From assembly GCF_904426505.1 (NCBI RefSeq), contig NZ_CAJGBN010000012.1, forward strand, positions 248,001 through 312,000: DNA of 64,000 nucleotides. Direction: 5' to 3'. Below, one piece after another: positions 55,121 to 64,000 of this stretch. The DNA is from Rubrivivax sp. A210 (GTDB taxonomy: Bacteria > Pseudomonadota > Gammaproteobacteria > Burkholderiales > Burkholderiaceae_C). The notes under the pieces were generated by a model. That model made no database searches. It was given only the letters and a program-made list of their open reading frames with translations, and was not told where the DNA came from. Position 1 is the first letter of the stretch. Each line of letters starts with the position of its first letter. Both the position numbers and the translations under genes were made by a program.

Positions 55121-55605
55121 GGTGCGGCCTGCCGGGCTGGCTGGCTGAGGTGGTGCTGGCCGTGCTGACACTTGCCGTGTTGACATCCGGCGCCCAGGCC
55201 GCGCCGGCGGTCGACACCGCCACCGACACCGCGCTCGAGGCCCGCGTCAACGCGGTGTCGGCCGAGCTGCGCTGCCTGGTGTGCCAGAACCAGTCGCTGG
55301 CCGATTCGCACGCCGAACTGGCGGTCGACCTCAAGAACCAGGTGCGCGAACAACTGCGCAGCGGCCGCAACGAGGCCCAGGTGGTGGCCTACATGACCGA
55401 TCGCTACGGCGATTTCGTGCGCTACCGCCCGCCTTTCAAGACGACGACGCTGCTGCTGTGGCTGGGGCCGGTGCTGCTGCTGCTGATAGGCGGCGGGCTG
55501 CTGTGGCGCACGCTGGGCCGCGCCCGCGCCGTGCCGGCGGCGCTGTCGGCCGACGAGCAGGCGCGCGCCGAGGCGCTTCTCCAGGGCGCCGACAAGGCCG
55601 GTTGA
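55117..55605 (+). CDS. ccmH: Cytochrome c maturation protein CcmH
   Basis: 162 aa with a signal peptide (SGAQAAP), the redox motif LRCLVCQNQS, and a C-terminal helix (LLLWLGPVLLLLIGGGLLW). CcmH hands apocytochrome thiols to the lyase. The CcmI domain is not fused here and is coded at 25.5 kb. Last gene of the unit driven from the pentahaem promoter. Confidence 0.93.
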   Translation: MRCGLPGWLAEVVLAVLTLAVLTSGAQAAPAVDTATDTALEARVNAVSAELRCLVCQNQSLADSHAELAVDLKNQVREQLRSGRNEAQVVAYMTDRYGDFVRYRPPFKTTTLLLWLGPVLLLLIGGGLLWRTLGRARAVPAALSADEQARAEALLQGADKAG

Positions 55606-55665
55606 GGCGCTCACGCCTCCCACCACGCGCGCCGGGGCCATGCGCTTGCGGCATCATCCGCGCCC

Positions 55666-56472
55666 ATGCCCGCCACCACCCAACCCCTGCTGATCGGCGT
55701 CTCCTCGCGCATCTACACCCCCGGCTCGGCAGGGGTCGAATTGCCCGGCGTCTGGACCAAGACCCTGCACTACCTGGAGCAATCAGTGGCGCACTGGTTG
55801 CTGGCCGGCGGCGCGCTGGCGGTGATGGTGCCGGCCGTCGACAGCGAGAGCCCGCTGAGCAGCGACTGCGTCGACCTCGCGCGCTATGCCCAGGCACTGG
55901 ACGGCCTGGTGCTGCAGGGTGGCAACGATGTCGCGCCCGAGAGCTATGGCGAACGCCCGCTGCACCCCGACTGGCACGGCGACCGCCTGCGCGACCGCTA
56001 CGAGATCGAGCTGATCCGCGCCTTCGTCGACGCCGGCAAGCCGGTGTTCGGCATCTGCCGCGGCCTGCAACTGCTCAACGTCTGCTTCGGCGGCACGCTG
56101 CTGCAGGACATTGCGACGCAGCGGCCCGCAGCGCTGGAGCACCGTCGGCTGGGCCAGTACGAGCGCCACTTCCACCGCGTGCGCTTCGTCGCCGGCACGC
56201 GGCTGGCCGGGCTCTACCCGGGCCAGGAGTGCGCCCATACCAACAGCATCCACCACCAGGGCATCAAGGATCTGGCGCCCGGCTTCGAGATCGAAGCCAT
56301 CTGCCCTGACGACGGCACCGTCGAGGCCGTGCGCCGCGGCGGCCAGGGCTACGTGGCCGGCGTGCAATGGCACCCCGAATTCCACCGCCCCGATGACCCG
56401 CTGACGCTGGACGACGGCCCCATCCTGCGCGACTTCCTGGCCGCGGCACAAGCCCGGCGCGACGAGGCCTGA
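55666..56472 (+). CDS. Class I glutamine amidotransferase-like hydrolase (PuuD type)
   Basis: 268 aa. Nucleophile Cys in FGICRGLQLLN and the His-Glu pair in GVQWHPEF, the arrangement of gamma-glutamyl-GABA hydrolase; oxyanion-side phrase VLQGGNDVAPESYGE. It would split gamma-glutamyl amides in putrescine breakdown, though the precise substrate is not set by sequence. It follows ccmH by 60 bases without a clear terminator, but its role is unrelated. Confidence 0.88.
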   Translation: MPATTQPLLIGVSSRIYTPGSAGVELPGVWTKTLHYLEQSVAHWLLAGGALAVMVPAVDSESPLSSDCVDLARYAQALDGLVLQGGNDVAPESYGERPLHPDWHGDRLRDRYEIELIRAFVDAGKPVFGICRGLQLLNVCFGGTLLQDIATQRPAALEHRRLGQYERHFHRVRFVAGTRLAGLYPGQECAHTNSIHHQGIKDLAPGFEIEAICPDDGTVEAVRRGGQGYVAGVQWHPEFHRPDDPLTLDDGPILRDFLAAAQARRDEA

Positions 56473-56576
56473 GCGTTTTCCCGCGAGGGAAGATCAGGGC
56501 CTGGATGTCAGCCCGGACAAGGGCTGGATGGGGACAATGCCTGATCGCCCTGCGCGGCCCCCCGCCGACCGGAAAC

Positions 56577-58190
56577 ATGACCCCGTTGCTCGCCCCGCTC
56601 GTCTGCCGCCTGTTTACCGCAGTGCTGGCAGCCGGCCTCGCGCTGGGAGCGGTGGGCGCCGCGGCCCAGAGCGGCGCGGCACAGGCCTTGCGCGTGGCCT
56701 CGGCCTTCGACCCGCAGACCATGGACCCGCATGCGCTGTCGCTGCTGTACCACTCGCGCGTGGTACACCAGGTCTACGAATCGCTGGTGGGCCGCGATGC
56801 CCACTTCAAGCTCGAGCCGGCGCTGGCCCTGCGCTGGCAGCCGGTGTCGCCGACGGTGTGGCGCTTCAACCTGCGCCCGGGTGTGCAGTTCCACGACGGC
56901 ACGCCCTTCGGCGCCGACGACGCGGTGTTCTCGCTCGAGCGCGCGCTGGCACCCAGTTCGCAGCGCGCCTTCCAGCTGCGCGGGGTGAGCGCGGTGCGCA
57001 AGCTCGACGCGCTGACCATAGAGATCCAGCTCGAGGCGCCCGACGCCGTGCTGCCCGAGAAGCTGCCGCTGGTGGCGATGATGAGCAAGGCCTGGTCCGA
57101 GAAGCATGGCGTGCAGCGCCCGCAGGACTTCCACGCCAAGCAGGAAACCCATGCCGTGCGCAACGCCAACGGCACGGGCCCCGTGCGTCTGGAGCGTTAT
57201 GAGCCCGATGTGCGCACGACGCTGCGCCGCCACTCCGGCTGGTGGGGCTGGGCCGATGCGCGCCACGGCAGCCGGCTCGAACAGGTGAGCTTCGTCACCA
57301 TCAAGTCCGACGCCACGCGCCTGGCGGCGCTGGCCAGCGGCGAGGTTGACCTTGTGCTCGATCCGCCCTACCAGGACATCGCCCGGCTCAAGGCCGATCC
57401 GCGCCTCGTGCTGCTGCAGACAGCCGACATCGGCCAGCAATACCTGGCCTTCGACCAGGCGCGCGACCAGCTGCAGGACAGCGACGTCCTGGGCCGTAAC
57501 CCTTTCAAGGATTTGCGCGTGCGCAAGGCCGTCTACCACGCGCTCAATATGCAGCTCATCGTCGACAAGGTGCTGCGCGGCCAGGCCCGGCCCACCGGCG
57601 CCTTCCTGAGCCCGCTGGTCGATGGCTCGCCGCCCGAGCTTGACCAGCGACTGCCCTACGACCCGGCGCGCGCCCGCCAGCTGCTGGGCGAGGCCGGCTA
57701 CCCCAACGGCTTCTCGGTGACGCTGGACTGCGTCAACGTCGCCTGGCGCGAGAACGTCTGCCAGGCGATGGCCGCCATGCTCACCCAGGTCGGCATCCGG
57801 ACCACGCTGCGCAGCAGCCCGACCGGGCAGTTCTTCCCCAAGCTGACCCAGGGCACGGGCAGCTTTGTCGAATTCGGCTGGACCGCCACCCCCGACGCCT
57901 GGAACTCGCTCAACGGCCTCTTCCGCAGCCACGACGGCAACGGGCTGGGCACTTTCAACGCCGGACGCTACCGCAACCCCAAGCTCGACAGCCTGATCGA
58001 CGCCATCCGCACCGAGCCCGATCTGACGCGGCGCCGCGCCATGGTGACCACGGTGCTGCGCCTGGCGGCCGAGGATCTGCCGCTGGTGCCGCTTTACCGG
58101 CGCACGCTGACCTGGGCGATGGCGCGCAAGGTGCAACTCGTGCAGTGGCCCAACGACACGCTCGAGCTGCGCTGGGTGCAACTGAAATAG
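56577..58190 (+). CDS. Peptide/nickel-type ABC substrate-binding protein (family 5)
   Basis: 537 aa from ATG 56577, which opens the signal peptide (GAVGAAAQ). Family 5 marks: FDPQTMDPHALSLLYHSRVV near the start, VWRFNLRPGVQFHDGTPFGADD, RLAALASGEVDLVLD, KAVYHALNMQLIVDKVLRG, and VTLDCVNVAWRENVCQ with two Cys. Periplasmic binding of oligopeptides or similar. No permease genes are next to it. A short perfect repeat TTCCC-GCGA-GGGAA lies upstream at 56478-56491. Confidence 0.9.
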   Translation: MTPLLAPLVCRLFTAVLAAGLALGAVGAAAQSGAAQALRVASAFDPQTMDPHALSLLYHSRVVHQVYESLVGRDAHFKLEPALALRWQPVSPTVWRFNLRPGVQFHDGTPFGADDAVFSLERALAPSSQRAFQLRGVSAVRKLDALTIEIQLEAPDAVLPEKLPLVAMMSKAWSEKHGVQRPQDFHAKQETHAVRNANGTGPVRLERYEPDVRTTLRRHSGWWGWADARHGSRLEQVSFVTIKSDATRLAALASGEVDLVLDPPYQDIARLKADPRLVLLQTADIGQQYLAFDQARDQLQDSDVLGRNPFKDLRVRKAVYHALNMQLIVDKVLRGQARPTGAFLSPLVDGSPPELDQRLPYDPARARQLLGEAGYPNGFSVTLDCVNVAWRENVCQAMAAMLTQVGIRTTLRSSPTGQFFPKLTQGTGSFVEFGWTATPDAWNSLNGLFRSHDGNGLGTFNAGRYRNPKLDSLIDAIRTEPDLTRRRAMVTTVLRLAAEDLPLVPLYRRTLTWAMARKVQLVQWPNDTLELRWVQLK

Positions 58191-58236
58191 CCTTGCCCGA
58201 GGCGGTCGGTTCCAGGCCGAAACGGGCCGCCTCGGC

Positions 58237-58785
58237 CTACTTGCGCGGCGCCGCCGGGCAGGCGCCATGGCGGCGCCGGAACTCCGTCGGCGAGAGCTGG
58301 CCGCCGTGGCCATGCAGGCCGCGGTGCAATGCCTCGGCCATGCGCTCCTGCTTGACCAGGGGGCCGCGGTCCCACTTGGAGCGCGTGCTCCAGGCAAAGC
58401 CGTCCTCCACCATGCGCCGACTCAGGTCGGCCTCGTCGACACGCACCGCCGCCAGCGTGCGGCCCTGGGCGTCGCGCCGGCCGGACAGCTGCACCAGCGC
58501 CGGCTTGCCCTGGGCGCGCTCGGCCAGGGCCCGGCGCGCGTCGTCAGCGCCCGGCTGGCAGGCCTCGGGTACTTCGATGTCGCGCAGCCGCAGCCGCAGC
58601 GGGGCCTGGCCAGCCATGGCGAAGGCCAGCGTGCTGCCGTCGACGACCTCGGTCACCACACCTTGCAGCGGGGGTGCGGCAGGCCGGGGTGGCGCGGCCA
58701 GGACGGGCGCCGCCGACAAAGCCAACGCCAGGAAGGCTGGCGCGAAGCGGCAACGTGGGCAATGGCGGGCCGGATCAAGGCGCAT
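58237..58785 (-). CDS. Exported thermonuclease-like (SNase) protein
   Basis: 182 aa from ATG 58785; the longer frame starts at 58842. Signal peptide ending near APVLAAP. OB-fold SNase pattern: VVTEVVDGSTLAF, then LRLRLRDIEVPE with the Arg, Asp and Glu of the active site, and GRRDAQGRTLAAVRV with the second Arg, then LSRRMVEDGFAWS. It probably cuts DNA or RNA in the periplasm or outside. The region after residue 150 is short and basic. Confidence 0.8.
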   Translation of the reverse strand: MRLDPARHCPRCRFAPAFLALALSAAPVLAAPPRPAAPPLQGVVTEVVDGSTLAFAMAGQAPLRLRLRDIEVPEACQPGADDARRALAERAQGKPALVQLSGRRDAQGRTLAAVRVDEADLSRRMVEDGFAWSTRSKWDRGPLVKQERMAEALHRGLHGHGGQLSPTEFRRRHGACPAAPRK

Positions 58786-58838
58786 GGTGGACTTTGGCGG
58801 AGTTTGAAGCACGCGCCGGTTCAGGATGGGCCGCATCC

Positions 58839-59210
58839 TCAACAGCCTTCGATGCGGTGGCCGATGACGCGGGCGCTGCGGTCATCGACGGTGTATCGCA
58901 CCACGCACTTGAAGGTGACCATGCCCACTGGCCCGCGCAACTGCCCGGTGCGCACATACTCGTGTATCGAGGTGTTGTTGGCGGCGCGCGTGCGGGTGTT
59001 GGGCGCACCCAGCTTGGCATTGAGTTCGCGCACATCGGCGCCGTGCCACTTGTCCAGGCTGCGGTCGAAATCGGCCTGGCGGCGGGCGTCGATCTGGGCC
59101 TGGGTCGGCGGTGCGGTGGCGCAGCCGGCCAGCATCATCGCCATCGCCAGGGCACCTGCGGCCAGCCCGCGGGCTGCGGCCCCGCCTGGTCGCTCGCAGA
59201 TCCGGTCCAC
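58839..59210 (-). CDS. Small hypothetical lipoprotein
   Basis: 123 aa. Lipobox MLAGC (Cys30) after an unusually long polar start, then a helical segment with many Arg and Asp and a beta-rich C-terminal half (GMVTFKCVVRYTVDDRSARVIG) with two Cys (in FKCVV and the terminal EGC). The pattern 'ExVRTGQLRGPVGMVTFKC' resembles small SmpA-like or OmpA-related lipoproteins, but I cannot name it. Confidence 0.65.
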   Translation of the reverse strand: MDRICERPGGAAARGLAAGALAMAMMLAGCATAPPTQAQIDARRQADFDRSLDKWHGADVRELNAKLGAPNTRTRAANNTSIHEYVRTGQLRGPVGMVTFKCVVRYTVDDRSARVIGHRIEGC

Positions 59211-59215
59211 CCGCT

Positions 59216-59578
59216 TCAGGAACTGGAATCGGGCCTGGCGGCCGGTGCCGACTCGACCTTGCCGGCCACGCTGCCGGCGGCGCGGGCCGTGGCCTGGGCG
59301 CCGCGCTCGATGCCGCGTGCGGCTGCCTCGAGCCCTACGCGCACACCGCGCTCCGCCGCCCTGGCGCCACGCTCGATGCCGCTTGCCGCGGCCTTGGCGC
59401 CGCGCTCGATGGCGCCGCCCACCTTGGCCGCGACGCCGGCGACCGTGGTGCCGCCGGATGCCGCGCCCGCATCTTGCGCACCCGCGTGCAGGGGCAAGCT
59501 GAAAACGAGTGCTGCCGCCGCGGCGGCGGCCACCGGGTGGCTGCGCTTCATGTTCGGTGTGCCCGTGTTGCTGCTCAT
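59216..59578 (-). CDS. Exported protein with GIERGA amphipathic repeats
   Basis: 120 aa from ATG 59578, or 111 aa from ATG 59551. Signal peptide ending near LHAGAQ. The mature part is a run of about four 14-18 residue repeats built on GA-I/V-ERGA-x-AA (GGAIERGAKAAASG, GIERGARAAERG, GIERGAQATARA), an Arg/Glu/Ala amphipathic helix. It may bind membrane or nucleic acid. Function not known. It begins 6 bases above the lipoprotein gene. Confidence 0.65.
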   Translation of the reverse strand: MSSNTGTPNMKRSHPVAAAAAAALVFSLPLHAGAQDAGAASGGTTVAGVAAKVGGAIERGAKAAASGIERGARAAERGVRVGLEAAARGIERGAQATARAAGSVAGKVESAPAARPDSSS

Positions 59579-59666
59579 CGAAACATCATAGGCGCCGCCT
59601 CCGCCGGCCTCGATGGCCAGGGGTTTCGTTGCGCAACCGGATGTGTCGCCGCCCCGGCGGCGAGGC

Positions 59667-60479
59667 TCAGAAACTGAAGCAGTCGCGGCCGAGTGCGCGC
59701 GCTCGCAGCAGCGCCGCCTCGGCGCGGCCGACCACGGCGTCGAAGCCTTCCTCGCCCTGCATCGCCGCCAGGCCGGTGGCGAATGACAGTGGCGCGGCGG
59801 CCACGCCCGCCGCATGCAGGCGCAGCACCACGGCCGCCGCTTCGGCCTGGCCGGCGCCAACCAGCGACAGCAAGAAGCCGTCGGCGCCGTAGCGGCCGAA
59901 TCCATCGTTGGGTCGCACCGTGCGGGCGATGGCGGTTTCGACCTGGTTCAGTGCCTGGTCATGGGCTGCCGGGTCGCTGTCATGCACCTTGGCGACGATG
60001 CGCGCCATCACCAGCGGCCGGCGATCACGCGCGCAGCGCGACATCTGGCGGCCCACCTGCTCGACCAGGCGCGGCTCGGCCAGGGCCTCGCGCGCCGGGG
60101 CCGCGACAGGCCCTGCAGCACCGATCTGGGCCTCGACCAGGGCCACGGCCAGGCCGTGCGACAGCCTTACCCAGCGGCGCAACGCCTCGGCGCCCGGAAA
60201 GATCACCACGCAGGGCGACTGTGCCCGATGAGCGGCCACCACCGCCGGCAGCAGCCAGTCGCCCGGCCCCAGCGTCGCCCGGCCGTCGCCGGCCACAAGC
60301 CGACCCGAAAGCAGCAGCCCGGGGCCGCTGCCGTCAAGCTCGGGCACCAGGCCGGTGCCGGATTCGAGCGTGCGGCGCCGGCTCGCGACCAGGGTGGCGC
60401 GAAGATCGGATTCGGCGACGGCAGCAAGCGCCGGCAGCCGCTGCAGCGTGCTCAGGTCCAGGTCCAGCGTAGGCGTCAT
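59667..60479 (-). CDS. Degenerate GGDEF-domain protein
   Basis: 270 aa. N-terminal 110 residues resemble a cyclic-nucleotide-binding-type jelly roll (LLLSGRLVAGDGRATLGPGDW). The C-terminal 165 residues have the outline of a GGDEF domain: GFGRYGADGFLLSLVG where RYGGDEF would be, and GRAEAALLRARALGRD at the end in place of the ADxALYxAKxxGR helix. The GGDEF signature is GADGF, so diguanylate cyclase activity is unlikely. It may bind a nucleotide as a sensor. It is 88 bases above the repeat protein gene. Confidence 0.75.
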   Translation of the reverse strand: MTPTLDLDLSTLQRLPALAAVAESDLRATLVASRRRTLESGTGLVPELDGSGPGLLLSGRLVAGDGRATLGPGDWLLPAVVAAHRAQSPCVVIFPGAEALRRWVRLSHGLAVALVEAQIGAAGPVAAPAREALAEPRLVEQVGRQMSRCARDRRPLVMARIVAKVHDSDPAAHDQALNQVETAIARTVRPNDGFGRYGADGFLLSLVGAGQAEAAAVVLRLHAAGVAAAPLSFATGLAAMQGEEGFDAVVGRAEAALLRARALGRDCFSF

Positions 60480-60660
60480 GGCATTCGCCGGGAGGCCCGG
60501 CGCCGTTACGGGCCGGCCCCGGGGGCGGGGCCTGCAAGGAGATCGCGGGACTGCAAGCGCACCTCGCGGACGATGGCGGACAGCCAGCGCTGTCGTCGCC
60601 GGGGAAATTCTAGTCAGGGGTCGTCGCCGACCCACCCTCGTATTGCGCTGGAACAGCGCA

Positions 60661-61164
60661 TCAATTCCGGCAATTGGCCGGGCTGAGCTTGCCCTTGAGC
60701 GTGCCCAGCGTGCCATGGTGGGTGAGCGGGTTCTGGTCGGCAGAATTGCAGTTCCAGACCAGCGTGCCCTGCGGCGGAGTCGAATCGGTACTGGTGCCGA
60801 TCAGCCGCGGGCCGTTGGCAGCGCCTATGCGCGGCGCCAGGATCAACGTGTTGGCTCCGGCCGGCGCCACCGCGGCCGTGTAGGTGATGGTGATCTGGCC
60901 GCGGGCCTCGTCGACGGTGATGCTGGCGACATGGGCCGTGGCGGCCGGCGAGGTCCAGCCGGAATTCAGCACCTTGCCGAACATGGCGTTCTCGACCACC
61001 AACGCCCGCGCTGGCGCCGCCAGCACCAGGCCTTCGGAAACCCGTGCCCGGCTGACATAGCCCTGGTAGGACGGCAGGGCGACGGACGAGAGCAGGCCGA
61101 CGATGGCCGCCACGATCATCAACTCGATCAGGGTGAAGCCAGACTGGGTTCGGGCAACGTTCAT
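60661..61164 (-). CDS. pilA: Type IV pilin
   Basis: 167 aa. Type III leader MNVARTQSG followed by the processed N-terminus [20 protein letters not shown] with Glu5, then a pilin globular domain with two Cys near the end (WNCNS and ANCRN), the D-region disulfide. A class IVa pilin of the usual length. The 260 bases upstream are free of genes and hold a long palindrome. No assembly genes are nearby. Confidence 0.92.
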   Translation of the reverse strand: MNVARTQSGFTLIELMIVAAIVGLLSSVALPSYQGYVSRARVSEGLVLAAPARALVVENAMFGKVLNSGWTSPAATAHVASITVDEARGQITITYTAAVAPAGANTLILAPRIGAANGPRLIGTSTDSTPPQGTLVWNCNSADQNPLTHHGTLGTLKGKLSPANCRN

Positions 61165-61257
61165 GGCGGAACGGGTCTCGTGCGGTGGCAGGCTGTCGCA
61201 GACCGCAGGCCGCGAACTTCCCTGTCACTGCTTCGGCAGTTCCGGCACCACGTAGCA

Positions 61258-61278
61258 GCGGCATGGCTGCCATGCCGC
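61258..61278. repeat. 21-bp palindrome upstream of the pilin gene
   Basis: Perfect inverted repeat GCGGCATGGC-T-GCCATGCCGC, 94 bases upstream of the pilin ATG. It could be an operator for pilin expression. No clear sigma54 promoter (best 7 of 12) is found with it. Confidence 0.6.
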
Positions 61279-61357
61279 AGCGGCAAAGCACCAGCAATTC
61301 ACGACTGCGGCCAGTGCCTTTCGGGGCGCCGAGCGGACCAGGCCAGGCGCAGGGCAC

Positions 61358-61382
61358 AAAAAAGCCCCGGCGGGCGGGGCTT
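61358..61382 (-). terminator. Intrinsic terminator of the tRNA-Ser unit
   Basis: On the minus strand AAGCCCC-N7-GGGGCTT forms a 7-bp stem and is followed by a run of six T. It lies 44 bases after the tRNA 3' end. Confidence 0.9.
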
Positions 61383-61425
61383 GGCGTGGTTCCAGGGACT
61401 GCTGCCTACCCTTGGAACTGATGTC

Positions 61426-61517
61426 TGGCGGAAAGGGAGGGATTCGAACCCTCGGTACTGGTGAACCAGTACGCCGGATTTCGAATCCGGTGCATTCGAC
61501 CACTCTGCCACCTTTCC
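61426..61517 (-). tRNA. tRNA-Ser (anticodon CGA), CCA encoded
   Basis: Seven-base acceptor pairs GGAAAGG / CCTTTCC, discriminator G and genome-encoded CCA (61426-61428). T-arm GGTTCGAATCC, anticodon loop with CGA at the stem CCGGA/TCCGG, and a long variable arm of the Ser type. It is transcribed like serS and lies 55 bases downstream of the serS stop. Confidence 0.95.
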
Positions 61518-61571
61518 TGGTGCATCGCCGCGGGTGGTGCCGCGTCTGGCGAAGCCTGCGATTCTAGACCA

Positions 61572-62957
<1,386 letters not shown>

Positions 62958-63968
62958 TCAGGATCGGGAACTGGCAGATTCGGGAACCGGGGCCACAGCG
63001 CCCATGCTGCGGCTTCCCAGCCCGCGCGGCAGCGGGAAGTGCACGTTCTCGACCACGCCGTCCATCTTGCGCACGGCGGTGGCGCCGAGTTCGCGCAGGC
63101 GCGCGATGACCTGCTGCACCAGCACGTCGGGCGCCGAGGCGCCGGCCGTCAGGCCGACGCGGCTGCGGCCCTCGAACCAGGCCGGCTGCAGATCGGCCGC
63201 GCCCTCGACCATATGGGCCGGCGTGCCCAGGCGCTGGGCCAGTTCGCGCAGGCGGTTGCTGTTGCTGCTGGTGGGGCTGCCGACGACGATGACGATGTCG
63301 ACCTGCGGTGCCATCACCTTGACCGCGTCCTGGCGGTTCTGGGTGGCGTAGCAGATGTCCTGCTGCTTGGGCTCGCGCACCTTCGGAAAGCAGCGCTTGA
63401 CCTCGGCCAGGATGGCCGCCGCATCGTCCACCGACAGCGTGGTCTGGGTCACCACCGCGAGCTTGTCGCCGCGCGGCTGCACCGCGGCCACGTCGGCCAC
63501 GTCCTCGACGAGGTAGATGCCCTCGGTGAGCTGGCCCATCGTGCCCTCGACCTCGGGGTGGCCCTTGTGGCCGATCATGATGAACTCGAAGCCCTCGCGC
63601 GCCAGCTTGGCGACCTCGACATGGACCTTGGTCACCAGCGGGCAGGTGGCGTCGAAGACCTGGAAGCCGCGCCGCGCCGCCTCGGCGCGCACCGCCTGGC
63701 TCACGCCGTGGGCGCTGAAGACCAGGGTGGCGCCGGGCGGCACCTCGGCCAGGTCCTCGATGAAGACGGCGCCCTTGGCGCGCAGGTCGGCGACGACGAA
63801 GGTGTTGTGCACGATCTCGTGGCGCACGTAGATGGGCGCGCCGTGCAGCGTCAGCGCGCGCTCGACGATCTCGATGGCGCGGTCGACGCCGGCGCAGAAT
63901 CCGCGCGGCTCGGCCAGCAGCACATCGCTCACCGCCCCGCGCTCACCGCCGTTCACGCCGCCGTTCAC
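62958..63968 (-). CDS. ispH: 4-hydroxy-3-methylbut-2-enyl diphosphate reductase
   Basis: 336 aa from GTG 63968 in a GTGA overlap with the gene upstream; the conserved part begins at [15 protein letters not shown]. Three [4Fe-4S]-ligand Cys: FCAGV (Cys25), ATCPLV (about 109) and DICYATQN (about 211). Also [14 protein letters not shown] and [13 protein letters not shown]. It makes IPP and DMAPP in the last step of the MEP isoprenoid path. Confidence 0.96.
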   Translation of the reverse strand: MNGGVNGGERGAVSDVLLAEPRGFCAGVDRAIEIVERALTLHGAPIYVRHEIVHNTFVVADLRAKGAVFIEDLAEVPPGATLVFSAHGVSQAVRAEAARRGFQVFDATCPLVTKVHVEVAKLAREGFEFIMIGHKGHPEVEGTMGQLTEGIYLVEDVADVAAVQPRGDKLAVVTQTTLSVDDAAAILAEVKRCFPKVREPKQQDICYATQNRQDAVKVMAPQVDIVIVVGSPTSSNSNRLRELAQRLGTPAHMVEGAADLQPAWFEGRSRVGLTAGASAPDVLVQQVIARLRELGATAVRKMDGVVENVHFPLPRGLGSRSMGAVAPVPESASSRS

Positions 63969-64000
63969 AGCACGCCCAGCAGCCGGGCCTCGAAGCGCAC
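63965..64000 (-). CDS. 3' end of the gene upstream of ispH, probable FKBP-type isomerase
   Basis: Only the last 11 residues ([11 protein letters not shown]) and the stop are in the window. The phrase fits the C-terminal strand of small FKBP-type proteins (fkpB/slpA), which usually precede ispH in betaproteobacteria. The stop overlaps the ispH GTG. Identity rests on position and 11 residues. Confidence 0.4.
   Translation of the reverse strand: MRFEARLLGVL

Noticed and set aside
56478..56491. TTCCC-GCGA-GGGAA inverted repeat before the family 5 binding protein
   Set aside because: It resembles the operator of the cytochrome locus, but the arms are 4 instead of 6 bases apart (counting TTCCC and GGGAA), and there is no tandem copy or sigma54 promoter.
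61165..61428. Sigma54 promoter for the pilin gene
   Set aside because: PilA genes often have one, but the best matches here on the minus strand reach only 7 of 12 consensus bases, at the level of chance in this base composition.
63001..63040. CGGGAA-type half sites near 62970-63000
   Set aside because: They are within the C-terminal coding end of ispH, without a partner arm at the N4 distance.

Overview
The window is about 70% G+C, very densely coded, and carries SerS, IspH, an S41 Ctp protease, arginase, Ccm proteins and a type IV pilin of betaproteobacterial type. I read it as a chromosome piece of a Burkholderiales bacterium (Leptothrix/Rubrivivax/Ideonella-like). That is a judgement from protein style only. 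I see no rRNA, CRISPR array, insertion sequence or integrase.

Layout. (1) 1-8.3 kb: the 3' end of an extracellular contractile injection system (eCIS) operon, with a structural protein cut by the window edge, a repeat-domain protein, the tape-measure protein, the AAA+ ATPase, and two small terminal genes that could be cargo and partner. (2) 8.5-14.8 kb: housekeeping (Ctp protease, LOG protein, arginase, trypsin-like protease, FHA membrane protein). (3) 14.8-21.9 kb: a minus-strand sensing operon (Sel1-like protein, monohaem cytochrome, two periplasmic propellers, soluble hybrid kinase with HPt, ApbE). (4) 22-25.4 kb: an NtrC-type sigma54 activator and its kinase, then a Sel1 gene. (5) 25.5-30.8 kb: ccmI, then a LysR-controlled catabolic set (AroE-like dehydrogenase, ABC substrate-binding protein, LigI-like lactonase). 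(6) 30.8-55.6 kb: a very large cytochrome locus. (7) 55.7-64 kb: PuuD-like amidase, peptide-type binding protein, nuclease, lipoprotein, degenerate GGDEF protein, pilin, tRNA-Ser, serS and ispH.

The centrepiece is region 6. Two transcription units diverge at 47.5 kb and encode at least nine c-type cytochromes, with about 37 CXXCH motifs counted. They include three paralogues of OmcE-like nanowire cytochrome type (4, 5 and 11 haems), four triheme c7-like modules, four NHL/propeller lipoproteins, an outer-membrane beta-barrel and a parvulin chaperone. Each arm ends with, or runs into, its own haem-attachment genes: ResB/CcsA on the minus arm and CcmC-D-F-G-H on the plus arm. In the 4-haem and 5-haem proteins the number of histidines is exactly twice the number of haems, as expected for all bis-His ligation.

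The locus also has a visible regulatory code. Near-consensus sigma54 promoters lie upstream of the tetrahaem gene, upstream of the pentahaem gene, and back to back at the divergence point. Tandem copies of the inverted repeat TTCCCG-N4-CGGGAA sit about 50 bp upstream of the -24 element of the two nanowire-type genes, and the same element lies upstream of ccmI. I infer a sigma54/NtrC-type regulon for extracellular electron transfer and its cytochrome assembly, probably run by the response regulator at 22-23.4 kb.
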